A stretch of 64,000 nucleotides of DNA from Impatiens glandulifera (lineage: Eukaryota > Streptophyta > Magnoliopsida > Ericales > Balsaminaceae). Positions 1-12,600 of the stretch are shown here, in pieces. A model generated the notes under the pieces. It was not told where the DNA came from. It saw only the letters and a list, made by a program, of their open reading frames with translations, and searched no databases. The translations under genes and the position numbers were made by a program. The DNA is taken from contig NC_061868.1 in the NCBI RefSeq assembly GCF_907164915.1, positions 43,539,774-43,603,773 of the forward strand, read 5' to 3'. Numbering within the stretch: the first letter of the stretch is position 1; the number at the start of each line of letters is the position of its first letter.

Positions 1-366
1 ATTTTATTTGTTAGGTCTTTGGGACAGACAAACGATATTGGTTAATCCCATCTTACTCGGAGGAAGATTTGCGTCGAATATCTACACTCGAGGAGACCCT
101 TCAGTTTCCATGAATACTTTAATATTTTCACGAATGACTTTGCCATGATGTATTATAGTTAGAAGAAGAAACATTTGAGGAAATGGTTGAGAGGCTCTAG
201 TTAAGATGTGGGTTAGAATAAATGATTGGTTCTTTGTATGTGGGGTTTTAATGAAAATGTAACATATGATCAAAAATGTAATTTATTGATACATTCTTAT
301 ATCTTTTTATATTCTAAATTTTCATTAATAGATAAGATAATGGTATGAAATATAATCTAGATGGTT

Positions 367-416
<50 letters not shown>

Positions 417-1018
417 GAAAAAATATCTTAAAACTCAATTTTTTAGTTTTGATTTTTTTCTCAAACTAACAAAACTATAGAGAATATGAAAAGTAATTGT
501 GTTTTGGCAATAAATGACTAGGTCTTGTTTTTATTTTTACCACTCAAATTGAGTATTTGTTTTATTTTGTTCGGTCCAATATCTTGTTTAGTTGGATCGA
601 TTTTTTAGTCTCAATTTTTTATAATTCAAATAATATTTCAACTTTTGATTGGTCGTTTGTTGCTCATCCTTGTCGATTATTTTAATGATAATTTTTTGAG
701 TGTAAATCTCATTTTTAACCGCAAAAGAAATGAAGTTATTAAATCTGTAATTGTTTCATTTTTATTGAAGAAAGAGTAAATGAAACTAATATTTCATTTG
801 AAGACAATTTATAAATTATTTGTTGTTTTTATAAAAAAAATTATTTTTTATTAAATTAAAATAAGAGTTACATATGAGAAATTAATTAATAAATAATATA
901 AGATAATATCTACAAAATTAATAATTGATAATTTATTTAGATATCGAATTGCATAAATAATTTATAAAAATAAAACTCTCATTAGACATGCGATTTGTTG
1001 AGAATTCCTCCAAAGAAC
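1..1018. other. AT-rich non-coding stretch with (TA)n microsatellite
   Basis: No supportable gene is seen here. An uninterrupted TA dinucleotide run lies at about 368-411. The rest is AT-rich sequence with frequent stops in all frames. The short open frame on the minus strand near 82-273 has no recognisable domain and I do not call it. Confidence 0.6.
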
Positions 1019-1410
1019 GAACTCATTTGATTTCTTGAACGATGACGGTTGAAGTAGAACAAGTGAAATAAACCAATGAAACGATGTCAGAAAAATCTTT
1101 ACCAAAAATTCTGAATGGAGTTAAAATTATCTTTAGTCGATGGTTGGTAAACAACGCCGAAAAATGTCATACCAAATGAAAATGGATCATCTATATATAT
1201 GACCGAAATAGTGAGAACTCATTTGATTTCTTGAACGATGACGGTTGAAGTAGAACAAGTGAAATAAACCAATGAAACGATGTCAGAAAAATCTCTACCA
1301 AAAATTCTGAATGGAGTTAAAATTATCTTTAGTCGATGGTTGGTAAACAACGCCGAAAAATATCATACCAAATGAAAATGGATCATCTATATATATGACC
1401 GAAATAGTGA
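1019..1410. repeat. 196-bp tandem duplication
   Basis: Positions 1019-1214 and 1215-1410 are nearly identical copies in direct orientation, with an offset of 196 bp. Only a few substitutions are visible, for example tctttacc against tctctacc and aaatgtcat against aaatatcat. On the minus strand the second copy falls in a 64-codon open frame (1295-1489). The equivalent frame in the first copy is open only in part. I do not recognise the encoded peptide. It could be a fragment of an old gene or retroelement. Confidence 0.9.
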
Positions 1411-1733
1411 GAAATCCATATAAATAATGGGAGGATACCTGTAAGAGGTCCTTCATATGAAAAATTAAATCGAGTAACTTTTTATCCAAAAATAAAAAAT
1501 AATTTCATATTCGATTATTTTGTCTTCTTTGCTACTAGGAAGGAGACTGATTCTGACTCGAAAAATGATCATCAACACAATTAGAGTGTATAAACATTAA
1601 ACGACCAACGATTGAAAATATTATTCAGACTATAAAAATCTGAGATGAAAAAATCGATCAAGCTAAAAATCCGTATAATCCTTAATTTTTATAATCTGTA
1701 TAATCCAGCTTTTGGTAAATTATTTTTTATTAA

Positions 1734-2200
1734 AGTTGAAATTTATAGAATCACTAGTATAATAAATAATTATACAAATATCATATTTAATCTAAGCCAA
1801 AATTCAGTAAAATTAAGTTTATGACTTATGAGTATATTTGTCATAAATATAAAGTGAGGATACCTAAGTGGTATTTTCAAAATTATGAATGAACGAAATT
1901 AAAAATGACCAAACTATAATAACTAACATAATGTTGGTTAATTTGTAACGTTAATGGTCTTCATTTGAAGTACGACCATTTCTCTTTTACGTCTCCATCA
2001 ACAGAGAGAAACATTATTTACGTGCTCATCAAATTGGAAGAAACATTTCATCAAAGGAAAGTCTAAGGAAAAAAAGATTAAAGAATATTTTCATTATAAA
2101 GAAATAGAATATTAATGATTACAATTAAGGTACGCTTTTGCATTCAGATTTTAATTTCTCACAATTTAAATTAGAATTTATTTCACATAATTCTAACATT
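1734..2200 (+). repeat. Left long terminal repeat of the copia remnant
   Basis: This repeat is directly repeated at 3262-3718 with substitutions and small indels. Shared blocks include ttgaaatttatag at the start, tataaagtgagg in the middle and cattcagattttaatttctc near the end. Its first bases have decayed (agttgaaat instead of tgttgaaat). Similarity stops at about 2200. Confidence 0.8.
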
Positions 2201-3261
2201 TTGAAGTAATATGGCTTGCAAATTAAATAAATTCATCTATAGAATTAAATAAACGTCTAGTTAGTAGTACCATAAATTTCACAAAATAACAATAATTTAT
2301 TTAGTTTTGAGGTGAATTTAATTGATTATTTGTGTATCACAAGTTTAGTGAGAGTAAACGTCTATTTATGATTTTATATGTGGGTGACATCTTGTTTGCC
2401 ACAATTTTGATTGAAATTAAGTAGTCAATGTTATGAGATATTGGAAAAGAACTAAGAATTAAATGCTAACTTATAAGAGGTCGGATAGTCTTGAGATCAT
2501 TGAGTATTCTGACTCCAATCTTACGGGATGCCAAAAACATTATGAAATCCACTTCAATTTATATTTTTCTCTAGCTGGTTTTGTCATTTCTTGAAGAAGT
2601 GTCAAACAAACAAGCGTCATCCACTATTGCAGCGAAGTTTGTGACATGTTACTAGACATCAAATTAGGTGATATTGACATCAAGTTTTTTGTTGTGAATG
2701 AATAATACAAAGTTGATAGATTTTTATAAAATATTTACAAACTCTGGTTATGAACCTTTGACAATGAGTTTATCGTCTAATGTTTTTCATGAGAATTTTG
2801 CTCGTATGAGTGTCGTAGAGATTGACGATCTCTAACTTCATTGGGAGTTTGTAGTTTGGTTGATTTTCAGTTTAGTTATTTTATAGATATTTATGAAGTT
2901 TATATTCTAATAAAAAAATTAAATATTATTCAGTTCATTACACTTTGTATAATTATGTTTAAAATATGATCTCACTGAAGCCAAATAAGACCAGTTGAAA
3001 ATTGACATGAAAAGATCATCATGCACAAAATTTTCATTCTTCACATTCATAATATGATTTGTCTATTAATTGTATTGATTTATGTGATCACTGTTGGGCC
3101 TAGTTGTGCTTAAATACAAAGACGAATTCTTTGGTCCTATATTGATATGATTAATTGATAAAGATAAAATTATTTATACAACATATAATTGAGATGATAT
3201 AAAACTTCAGACGCATTATGGTTGATACATTTATTTTTGTACATACGTGATCCATGGAGAT

Positions 3262-3718
3262 TGTTGAAATTTATAGAGTCACAAATATAATAAATAATTG
3301 TGAAAATGTTATATTTAATATAAGTCAAAATAATGTGAAATTAAGTTTATGGTTTATGAATATATTTGTCATGAATATAAAGTGAGGTACTTAAGTGGTA
3401 TTTCTAATTTTATGAAGGGACTAAATTAGAAATGACCAAACTATAATAAATAATATAATGTTGGTTATTTTGTAACAGTAATGGTTTCTATTTAAAGTGA
3501 AGTACGATCATTCTCATTTGCGTCCCCATGAAAGAGAAACATTATTAACGTACTCATCAAATTGGAATAACCATTTCATCTAAGGAAAGTATAAGGAAAG
3601 AGAAGATTGACCACATTTTTTTAGAAGATTAATGATTACAACTAAGGTAAGTTTTCGCATTCAGATTTTAATTTCTCACCATTTAAATTAGGATCTAATT
3701 CAAATAATTTTAACCGTT
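3262..3718 (+). repeat. Right long terminal repeat of the copia remnant
   Basis: This is the direct-repeat partner of 1734-2200. It starts tgttgaaat right after a purine-rich tract, which fits the 3' LTR. The two LTRs differ at many positions, so the insertion is old. Confidence 0.8.
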
Positions 3719-4430
3719 TATACTGTCAATTGTTTTGATGATAACGTTAAAGACGACAAATATAACACTGTAACTGTTTTTCTTTTGTTTAATAAAAAAT
3801 AAATGAATAATTGAAATTGATCTTGAAAGGCTTCCTACATATATTTTTTTGAGTTGATATATATGATTTTTTTTATTATTTTTTTCCTTAATTAGTTATC
3901 AATTGACGGAACATTTTATGATGTTGTTTACCATCTCATGAGTAAAGATAAATTTGACTCAAAATTGTTTTGTAGAATTCTTCAGACGACACCATGACAC
4001 CACATGATTGGTTTATTCCACATGATTGGTTTATTCAACATGCATTATTTATCTCTTATCATTGTAAAACTTAAAAAGTCTTTGTTTCGAGTCACTTTAA
4101 AGAAATTTTAAGACTTTTAAATATTTTATATTGAAATTTTAATCTTAATTTTTTTATATTATTTAACATCTAAATTCTTATTGAATTGTTTTAATTTTAA
4201 ATAAACAAATATAAACTCTTTCTAAGAAGACTTCAATTTTTTTTATTTATAAATAAATTTAATTCCAATCAATACTTTATTTTTTATAATTTATTTATGA
4301 TAACAGTAAAATTACAAATTTAAAATTAATTTTGGTTTAAAAAAGAAAAGGACATAATACTTTTGAGTTTGAGTTGAATCGCGTAGTTACCAGTAATATC
4401 TAGAATCTTCATCGTCTTCTTCGCCTATCC
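3719..4430. other. AT-rich spacer upstream of the MLF-like gene
   Basis: No gene is seen. A short tandem repeat occurs at about 4000-4036 (cacatgattggtttatt, twice). The remainder is AT-rich. Confidence 0.5.
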
Positions 4431-4432
4431 CA

Positions 4433-4440
4433 TTTATAAG
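4433..4440 (+). promoter_or_regulatory. TATA-like element of the MLF-like gene
   Basis: The sequence tttataag lies 65-72 bp upstream of the ATG at 4505, and pyrimidine-rich leader sequence follows it. The spacing suits a core promoter, but nothing else supports it. Confidence 0.35.
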
Positions 4441-4504
4441 GTTGCTCTTCTCCAACTCTTCTTCATACTCAACCAAAATCACCATTTAATACCTACCTAC
4501 GAAG

Positions 4505-5638
4505 ATGTTTAATCTCTTCGGCGGAAAAGATCCTTTCGATGATCCCTTTTTCACTCATCCATTTGGTGGCGCCGCCCATGAGAAGAACTCCGGCCGTCAA
4601 TCCTCCAAGGAACTAACCATTGAAGAATTGGACTCCGACGGAAACCCTCTTAAATCTGACATCATCCATCCCAACAAAGAACAACTCTCCTACAACAACA
4701 ACCCAAATCTTAACGGTACATTCTTTTTAATCCAAAATCTGTAAAACCCAACTGCATGATCATACATATTTGTGATAATGATCCTTTGATATTTGGACAT
4801 AGGAAGAACAGAGAAGAGAAGTTTCAGTTATCAGAGAGTTTCATATGGTGGTCTAAATGGGACGTATTATACTTCTTCAGTCACTAAGAAATCCGGAGGG
4901 GATGGGGTTAGTAATTACCTAATACTTCTTGCCATCTTCTTAACTTTTTTCTATCTGATTAGTATGCATTGTCTTCTTCTTCTTCATAGGTTGTTTTCAT
5001 GGAGGTTAATGAAGATGATAAAACTATTGGTGAAGCATTACACACTGTCTCAAGAGGAATCAATGATAAGGTTTGTTTGTTTGTTTAGAACAATTGGAGG
5101 AGTTTTGTATTTCAAATCTTACTTAATGATGTAATATTTAAGTTTTTACATGCAGGGTCACTCAGTTACAACAAAACGAAACTCAGATGGTAAAAAAGAT
5201 ACTTTGCAGACTCTACACAACATAAACCAAGGTTGTTAGGTCAAAGTGTCTATCTGTCTGTCTGTAAATCTCTCAACTAATTAAATATATCAATGAAACT
5301 TCTTGATTTTCTTCTTAGATGAGCTTGATATGTTTGAACAAAAATGGAAAGATAATGCTGGGTATCTTCCGGATCTGAATAGTGAATTATACAGATCTCT
5401 TGAAAATGCAGGTAATTCTTCTTTCTTTCTTTCTTTGATCCAACAAGAAGAAAAAGAAAACATTCTTTCTTGATTCTTAATAATTAGTACTTGTTTGGTT
5501 GTTTAATTTGGGCTTCTTCCATCTGCAGAACCAATTTTCAGAGGTGGATGGGCACTTCCTCCCACTGAAGGACATAAGAAAAATGATGATGGGGGAAATT
5601 CTTCAACTAAGAAGGTTACTCGTATCAATGTAGAATAG
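4505..5638 (+). CDS. Myeloid leukemia factor (MLF)-like protein
   Basis: Six exons join in frame to 224 codons plus stop: 4505-4715, 4803-4906, 4990-5070, 5156-5231, 5319-5411 and 5529-5638. All five introns are GT-AG. The protein opens with the plant MLF signature (MFNLFGGKDPFDDPFF). It continues with RTEKRSFSYQRVSYGGLNG at about residues 71-89 and then a conserved core, VVFMEVNEDDKTIGEALHTV, at about 106-125. The C-terminal part has GINDKGHSVT and a run ending in RGGWALPPTEG. Family knowledge: MLF proteins are small adaptors or chaperone-client-type proteins found in animals and plants. Their plant role is poorly defined. No membrane segment or signal peptide is visible. The start is fixed by the signature at residue 1 and a stop-rich leader. 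The gene looks intact. Confidence 0.88.
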
Positions 5639-5702
5639 ATTAGAAGTTTGGTGTTCATCCAAACAAGACTGTAGTGGTCAATAAATTACTGGATTTTTGT
5701 GT

Positions 5703-5818
5703 GTGTCAAATTATGTGTGACAAAATAACTCTTATTGTGTTATCATATATGCATAATCTAATGTGCTTGTCAAGTTATGTGTAAAAACACAACTTATTGT
5801 GTTATCATATGCATAATT
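5703..5818. repeat. Short tandem repeat in the 3' flank of the MLF-like gene
   Basis: Two imperfect copies, about 5703-5757 and 5768-5818, share tcaa(a/g)ttatgtgt and ttattgtgttatcata. They begin 65 bp after the stop codon, so they may lie in the 3' UTR. The following stretch to 6480 shows no gene, only an A-rich run near 6140. Confidence 0.6.
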
Positions 5819-6489
5819 GGGGGTTTTGGTGCCGCATCAAATTTTATTTTGTTAGAACGCCATATCCGCTTCTTCGGAGTACCGACTAATTTTCAAAGAT
5901 TAAACATATGGGTTTGAATCAAGAACGTCATTTCATTGTCCAATCTCAAACTACAGGGTTGGGTTAATAATTATATTTTGTTACTAAAAAATGACCACTT
6001 TGCTTAAAGACAAATTAATGTATCAAATATTCATTAAGGCTCATCTTACATTGTCATCCTTTATTAATTACATTCATTAAAATCTCGAGAGTTCGTGCTA
6101 GCTTACTTCAGATTGAAGTAGTAAAACTTAAATCTCTTTTAAAAAAAAAAAAAAACAATTTACTTTTAGAAGTAAAGGAAGCAAAAAAAAATTGTGAATC
6201 ACATATTGTAAATCTTTTACATATTCTGTTTGATATGAATAAGAGAACAAACTTGTTACCGAATCTTAAAATACATCTAAAAACTTCCAATCAAAACTCT
6301 CTTCCCTCTCAAGAAGAAGAAGAAAAAAGGGACGACATTTCTTCCTGACTTTTAATACTCACATGTCCAACAGAGGAAAAATAAGAACCCTAATCATGAT
6401 GATAGTGGTGGTGATAGAATAACAACAGTTTAGATATTTATAAAGAGAGAGGAGGAAGAGAGAATCTAACTTGATTATTTATATGATCA

Positions 6490-6666
6490 TCGATATAGAA
6501 TGTAATATTTTCTGATTTAGAACACGATTGAAGATATGGATACAAGATCCTTGTTTAGGGCAGAACCGCCATCATCATCATCGATTTAGAATGTCCTTGA
6601 ATATTTTCTGATTTCGAACATGATTGAAGATATGGATACTAGATCCTTGTTTAGGGCAGAACCGCC
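6490..6666 (-). repeat. Tandem partial duplication of the VPS52 last exon
   Basis: Positions 6490-6570 repeat 6581-6666 in direct orientation with one small indel and several substitutions. The copy at 6581-6666 holds the genuine end and stop codon of VPS52. The downstream copy reads the same DLVSIS-type sequence on the minus strand but reaches a stop earlier and is not needed for the protein. It probably lies in the 3' UTR. Confidence 0.85.
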
Positions 6667-9600
6667 GTTAATCCTCTTAATGCAATCTGAAAGCCTGGTG
6701 TAATATAAGAGCAGCTGGGTGAGTGCAGCTCTTAAGATCTCCATACCACACAAGAAATTGCTGAATGATTTAATCACATCATTGTGCATCAGTTCTATCG
6801 CCGCTTTCCATCTACTCCCAAAGTCCTTCACTAATGGTTCAACCTCCGATATGCTGATCGGCTTTTCAGAACCACCAGGACTCATGTCCTCCGCTGATCA
6901 TGAAAACAACAATATGAGTTCATTTTCAGAAGAGACGAACAAATGGTTGTTTCACAGTTTTATTATACTATTGTAACTTACAAGCTCTGGTTTTAACAAA
7001 CTTGATAATGTGACTGAAGTGCTCCAAAAGTAACTCTTCCTGCAAAGCAAATAAAATGGTTAGTCTCTTTTCTTTGTATGCTAGCAAACAAAAGTAATCC
7101 ATATCAGAAATAGTAGAGCTGGCCAGAATTTCTGGTGAATCAAAATAATTAAGTGATTTTAATTAACCATTAGTATACTATAAAATCAATCAGACTTATT
7201 TCGGTGAGTTGTGAATGACTTAACTCATTAGTATACTAAGAGAATTCATAAGACAACTTTAATCATGTAAACTAATCAACTTAAGAGTAAAATGGTCTTT
7301 ACATACTTTCCTCACATTGTATCAAATCAACTTACATGCTAATTACTTTTTATATTTTCATTTGGCATATTCGGCACTAAGCACTTAAATTCAGATTTTT
7401 TTTTAATTAATAAGAACTTGCATAACACTCCACAGTTATGACCCTCCGCTTTCATTCAAAGCGCTTCTGGTGGGAATCGAACTATTTCCACCGGGCTACT
7501 CTGGTGGGGTTTAGGGTTATATTCAGCATTAGGAACTTAAATTCAGAATTCTAACACTTAATTTTCAGTTTAATCAAACGCACATTACCATATTACCCAT
7601 ATAATATACTTACTACTAAAATTTCCAACAACAACTATTTACAATATCATACAGCCCATCAGAGTAAACTATCGAAAGCTGAGTTTTACCAAATTAAAAG
7701 AATAACCAAAATGGGATAGTCCTTATATTTTGTTGTGCATAGATATCAGGTTCACTTGTTGAGAAAGATCTCATACAGAAGCTGTTATCAATTTCATTGA
7801 TTCAAGTATAGGACATACCACAAAAATTGCAGTATTGCTTTTAAGCAGTTCCTCAAAATGAAGTTGTATCTTCCCGCCTTCAGGTCCAGCCTCCTGAAGA
7901 AGAAGAATATTTAAACTATAATAACCATTGGACTCTATCAGCTATTAGAATATTAAATCAAACTTCTGGACAATAAAGGGATTTCACATCCGCCTTAATC
8001 TACCGCTGAGGAATTGAAGAATCCAATTTTTACGTACCTTCAAGACAGATATAGTCATGTCATAATTGTTTATTAGAAATACAGTCTGCTGCTTCGGCTT
8101 TGGAAATAGTCTTGCAAGCTTCACAAGCAAGTCATCTATGGCCATTCTCAATCTCTCTAAGTTCAGCTCAAGCTGGAATTGTCAGAAGCCAGCCATGTTA
8201 GTTCTGTTTTAGAAGTTGGGTAGATTGATATTTGGCACAAGAATGGGATTTTATGAATTCAATCTTCTAGATAGATTTTTTTTTACTAACCTGACCATCC
8301 CCATATTCAACATTGAGATGAATAAGAGATGCAGTAAATTCAGCATAGCGTCTCATGACATAGTGAGTGTGAACGTCATCTTCCCACAATGTCTTGACAT
8401 TTGCATTACGCAGGCTGCTGAGGTGCATGTCAAATACCACTTTGAAACGTGGCCATAGGGCTATATTTACCTGTATTATTATATTCATTCATTTTACAGA
8501 AGTTTATCAACTCTAGCCATTAAAATAAAATGTTCTTCCCAAACACAGCCAATGGCGATGTTCATGTATTAAACGAGGTATTTTGCAACATTAGATGTAA
8601 ATCATCCTTTGTTTATGGAAAATGCATAGTCCAAACAAGAGCGTCAACCTAAGCCTCTGTTTGATTAGGTGAATAAAAGAGATACCAAACAGTCCTTATT
8701 TGCATACCTTATCCAAATATGAGTCCAAGCATGGGAGACGCCTTCGAGACATAATGAGCTGACAAGAGAACATGCAAGAAACAGTACACGTCAAATATCT
8801 AAACTGAAAACAAGATGTAGAAGAGGTTGCATGTTTTATGAGACAACACAGTTCACAGACAAAGATGGCACTAAATCCACAATACTAATCTGAAGTTGAG
8901 GCAGTTACTATCGATTTTAACCATTATTAGTTTTTCCTGATCAACTTGCATAATTGTTTAACATTACCTGGTGCTGGTGTATGATACGAATCATAAGCAT
9001 TAGGCCGATTGCATCAAAAGAAGTTGGAAGGATGGAATTGAAGTGTTCATCAATTACAGCGAAGGGCCCTGATACAACAACCCAGGTTAAAACATAAAAT
9101 CAAGATCACACAACAAAAACAGAGAGAATTGTGATTGGATAACTATGATGATGTTAGCCTGAAATTGACGTTTGAGCCATCAACAAACAGAACAGCTTAA
9201 GCATTTCAGTGAGTTAGTAACATAACAATGTGTTATAGTCAAAACCAGTAACAACAATAAACCAAGAAGGAGATGAGATAATAGAGTGTTAGGAGATGAG
9301 ACCATAGAAGAAGAAGGTGAAAATAAGATTGAAAATAGGTGGGAATATATAGTTGCCTTTGGGAATTTACACATTCATTATTATAATCTAACACTATTCA
9401 CTACAATTATATACAAAATATATCAATATATCCTCTCCATTTTTCTACAGGAAAAAATCCAATCACCCCTAATTTATGTCATCTACTTCTAGAGTGCAAT
9501 CAATGCTCTCTATCAGAGATCGCAGTAGTTGTGCTGGAGATGTGTTAGTTTGTTACCAATTAAAGTTTGATCCATTCTGTAATAGCTTAAGCTTTTGAGT

Positions 9601-12600
9601 GAGATTGTTAAGTATATGAGTGAAGGTACAACTTTATGGTAAAAAAAGGCCAAACAAAAGGTAAAGTTTGCATACATATTTATACCTGCAAATATTTCAG
9701 AAAATATAGCCTCTTCACCAAAAAAATCATCACAAAAGAGGTACCTGTTTCAAGAAGAAATACAGTCAAAGTTTAACTATAAGGTATACATGTTGAATGA
9801 AAAATAAGAAGCTGGAGATTATAGTTTTATTTACTCAGAACCGGCAGTGTCCATAAGCAACTTTTGCAAGCTCCTAAATAGAAATTCATAAGGATATTTA
9901 CGAGCACTGGCTTCAGCTATGTGAGGAATTATTGCTGGTTCATCAATTTCCTGTGATGGTAAAGGTTATTCCATCAACGCCAAATTAAAAAGAGCGGGAA
10001 AATATAAAGTATGCAACAGTACTACTGCAACCTATGGAAGGAGAATACCAATAAAGGTTTGTTTAGTCTTATTCCAAAAGATCCTACTAAATCACATTAA
10101 TTAAGCTGAGTCCCTTTAAATTTTCTTTTAAACGTCATGTCCAGAATGTTATCCTCGAACATGTTTATGCTTCATTTGCTTTGCTCTTTTTCTTTGGATA
10201 TTTTCTTTTTAACTTTCATCACACAATAAAATTAACATTATGCCTGACTATCCCTTCTTATCAGGCATTAATAATCATAAATAACATAAAGAGAACACTA
10301 GGGTAGGCTGAATCACAACAAAAGGAAACAATTCTAATTTACATGCAAAGAAATTGTGCCACCAAAAATATGCTATATCCAGTAAGCAAGCAGTAAAATC
10401 ATGTCAGTTACAGCAAACTATAATAATACCTTAAGAATGCTTATCCGCTCTCCTAGAGCAAAAACTGCAGACCGATTCTTCAGAGGTTCTCTTGCTCTAG
10501 AAAAAAGGCTAGTACTTTTAGTGTCTAGACCAATCAGGTCATTAGATGTTGCTATGTCCAACTGCAGTTTCTCCAGTGCTTGAATATAAGAACGGAAATG
10601 AGCACTAAGAACCTTCAAATTTGACCAGTTACCAGTTCAGTGCATGAAAATGATTAACAGCTATGAAAACATGTGAAAAGGAGCCTCAATATAAAAAAGA
10701 AAACGGTTCTAGTCAAGAGCTCCCAGACAATTGTTGGAATAGAAAGTTTACCTAGATGTGGCACACAAGATCATAAAATTGGCATGCAAATAACAAAATA
10801 AAAAATGATGCTTCTGTACTTGCAGATGCTTTGATTCCACAGGACCTTTAGTTAAGATAGACATGAAGGTTATTGAAAACCTTTAACTACGTTTCTAGAA
10901 TTAATTTACATCAATTTATGTTTCTTGAACTAAACTACTGACTCCAATTAAAATTTCAGAACAATGATCTATATGTTCATACTGTAAAACACAAGAAATT
11001 GATTTAAGGTCATTTAAAGGAGAATTCAGACTTGCTCTTCAGCCCATTAAAGACTAACCAAGTTTGAAGAGTCCAGACATGTTTATAGATAGGATTTTAC
11101 CTTGTTCATTGTGTCAACATATGCTGCACGAACCTCCATGTACACATCTTTGCCATGCTCCTTTAGAAAAGAGATAATATACCTACATTTTTATAGTTTA
11201 AAATGTTCAACAATGCATGCATACTCTTATAACCAAACATTAAGAAGATAACATAACAGTGTTACATTCTGCAACCAGCCCTCAACTTTAATAAGTTAGT
11301 ACTGGATTATGTGCTAACTACAAATATCACAAAAGTAAAGTTGGCAATATTTTTCCAGAAAGGAAATTGCAGGAAGCTCCGTCATGTCAGGAACATGATT
11401 TGATTGCAGAGACCAGGAAAAAAACACAACACTAAGTTCATGTACAGTGGTGCCATCTTTATGAACGAGTGAAACCAAAAATAAACATGATTGTGCATGA
11501 CAGATAGTGCGCAGATAGTCTGGAAAAAGAGAGGATTTCCATCTCTAATAAACAAATATGAATTATTGCATTCACCAAGAATATCAAGTAATCATTCCAA
11601 ATTATGGAAATTAGGTGCATACAATTCTCATTGGTGGAAGAGATTAAAAAATGCCCAATGCTGAATTCTGATGTAGTAGTACATTTTTTTATAATTTATA
11701 TTGCATTCATAGGCGCTAAGGTAATAGAGGAAGCAAATCTCTAAATTAACCAAGAATATCAACTACCTCCAATTCTAGAAATTCGGCGCGTCAAGAAATC
11801 ACCATGTGCTAAATAACTAGTTTATTGTTATGGACAATAGAACCAGTAAACATAAGAGGAAATATAGTTCAAATGACCATCAACTTGTATAAGAAGACTC
11901 AAATCACCCAGTCAATACTAATTGGCTTGATTACCCCTTTAAATTTGTTCTATTGGCTGAATCATACAGTGAACCTTAAATTAGCTCCATTCACCCATTA
12001 GACATGTGTAGTTGACTAAAATTACCATTTCAACTAAATCATTTTTACGTGATTAGATTTTCTTAAACTCTGTTAACAATGGTTCATTTAAGTAAATCAA
12101 GAAGAAGATGAACAATACAACACAGGACTTAGATGGAGGGGAACAATGGAAACAAGGTGATGGAACATTACAAAATTGAAGGAAAAATAAAAAGACATAA
12201 AAATAATGTTGACAGAATTAGTGTTCAAAAGGTGGATTGAACAAATCAAGAATTTAGTGAATTGAGACTTTCACACAAGTTTGATCAGCTATTTGACATG
12301 CAGACATTTTAGACTCATGTCCAATCATCTGTGATGCAAATGCAACTTTAAGTTCACCAACTATAATTATATACTCGAAAGCTGAAAAATATTTGTCATC
12401 AATACAAAATATCAGAGAAGTATTTCTACAAAGCTAGCGTGGAAAAAGCTATTGTCGCCTTCACAATGTTCACATAGGGCATATCAGACTGATGACACTT
12501 ATAAAGCACCAGAAAAATGAAACCCTAGTTCAGCTAAACAAAAAAATAAAGGAATAATTCTGAAAGTGTAATATTGTTGAGACCACAGTAGTAAGATACC

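Larger units (their letters stand above)
1734..3718 (+). mobile_element. Decayed, internally deleted Ty1/copia LTR retrotransposon
   Basis: Two diverged direct repeats of about 460 bp flank about 1.06 kb of decayed coding sequence. Reading the plus strand through frameshifts gives a reverse transcriptase remnant near 2370-2400 (FILYVGDILFAT, the decayed YxDD-type catalytic box). After it come a copia RNase H remnant at about 2505-2650 (EYSDSNLTGCQ, then a frame change) and the carboxy-terminal copia motif NVFHENFARMSVV at about 2780-2815. Gag, protease, integrase and most of the reverse transcriptase are missing. No clear tRNA-Met primer site follows the left LTR. The sequence just before the right LTR (ccatggaga, then ttgttgaaat) is in the polypurine-tract position usual for copia elements. 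The element is dead. Confidence 0.8.
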
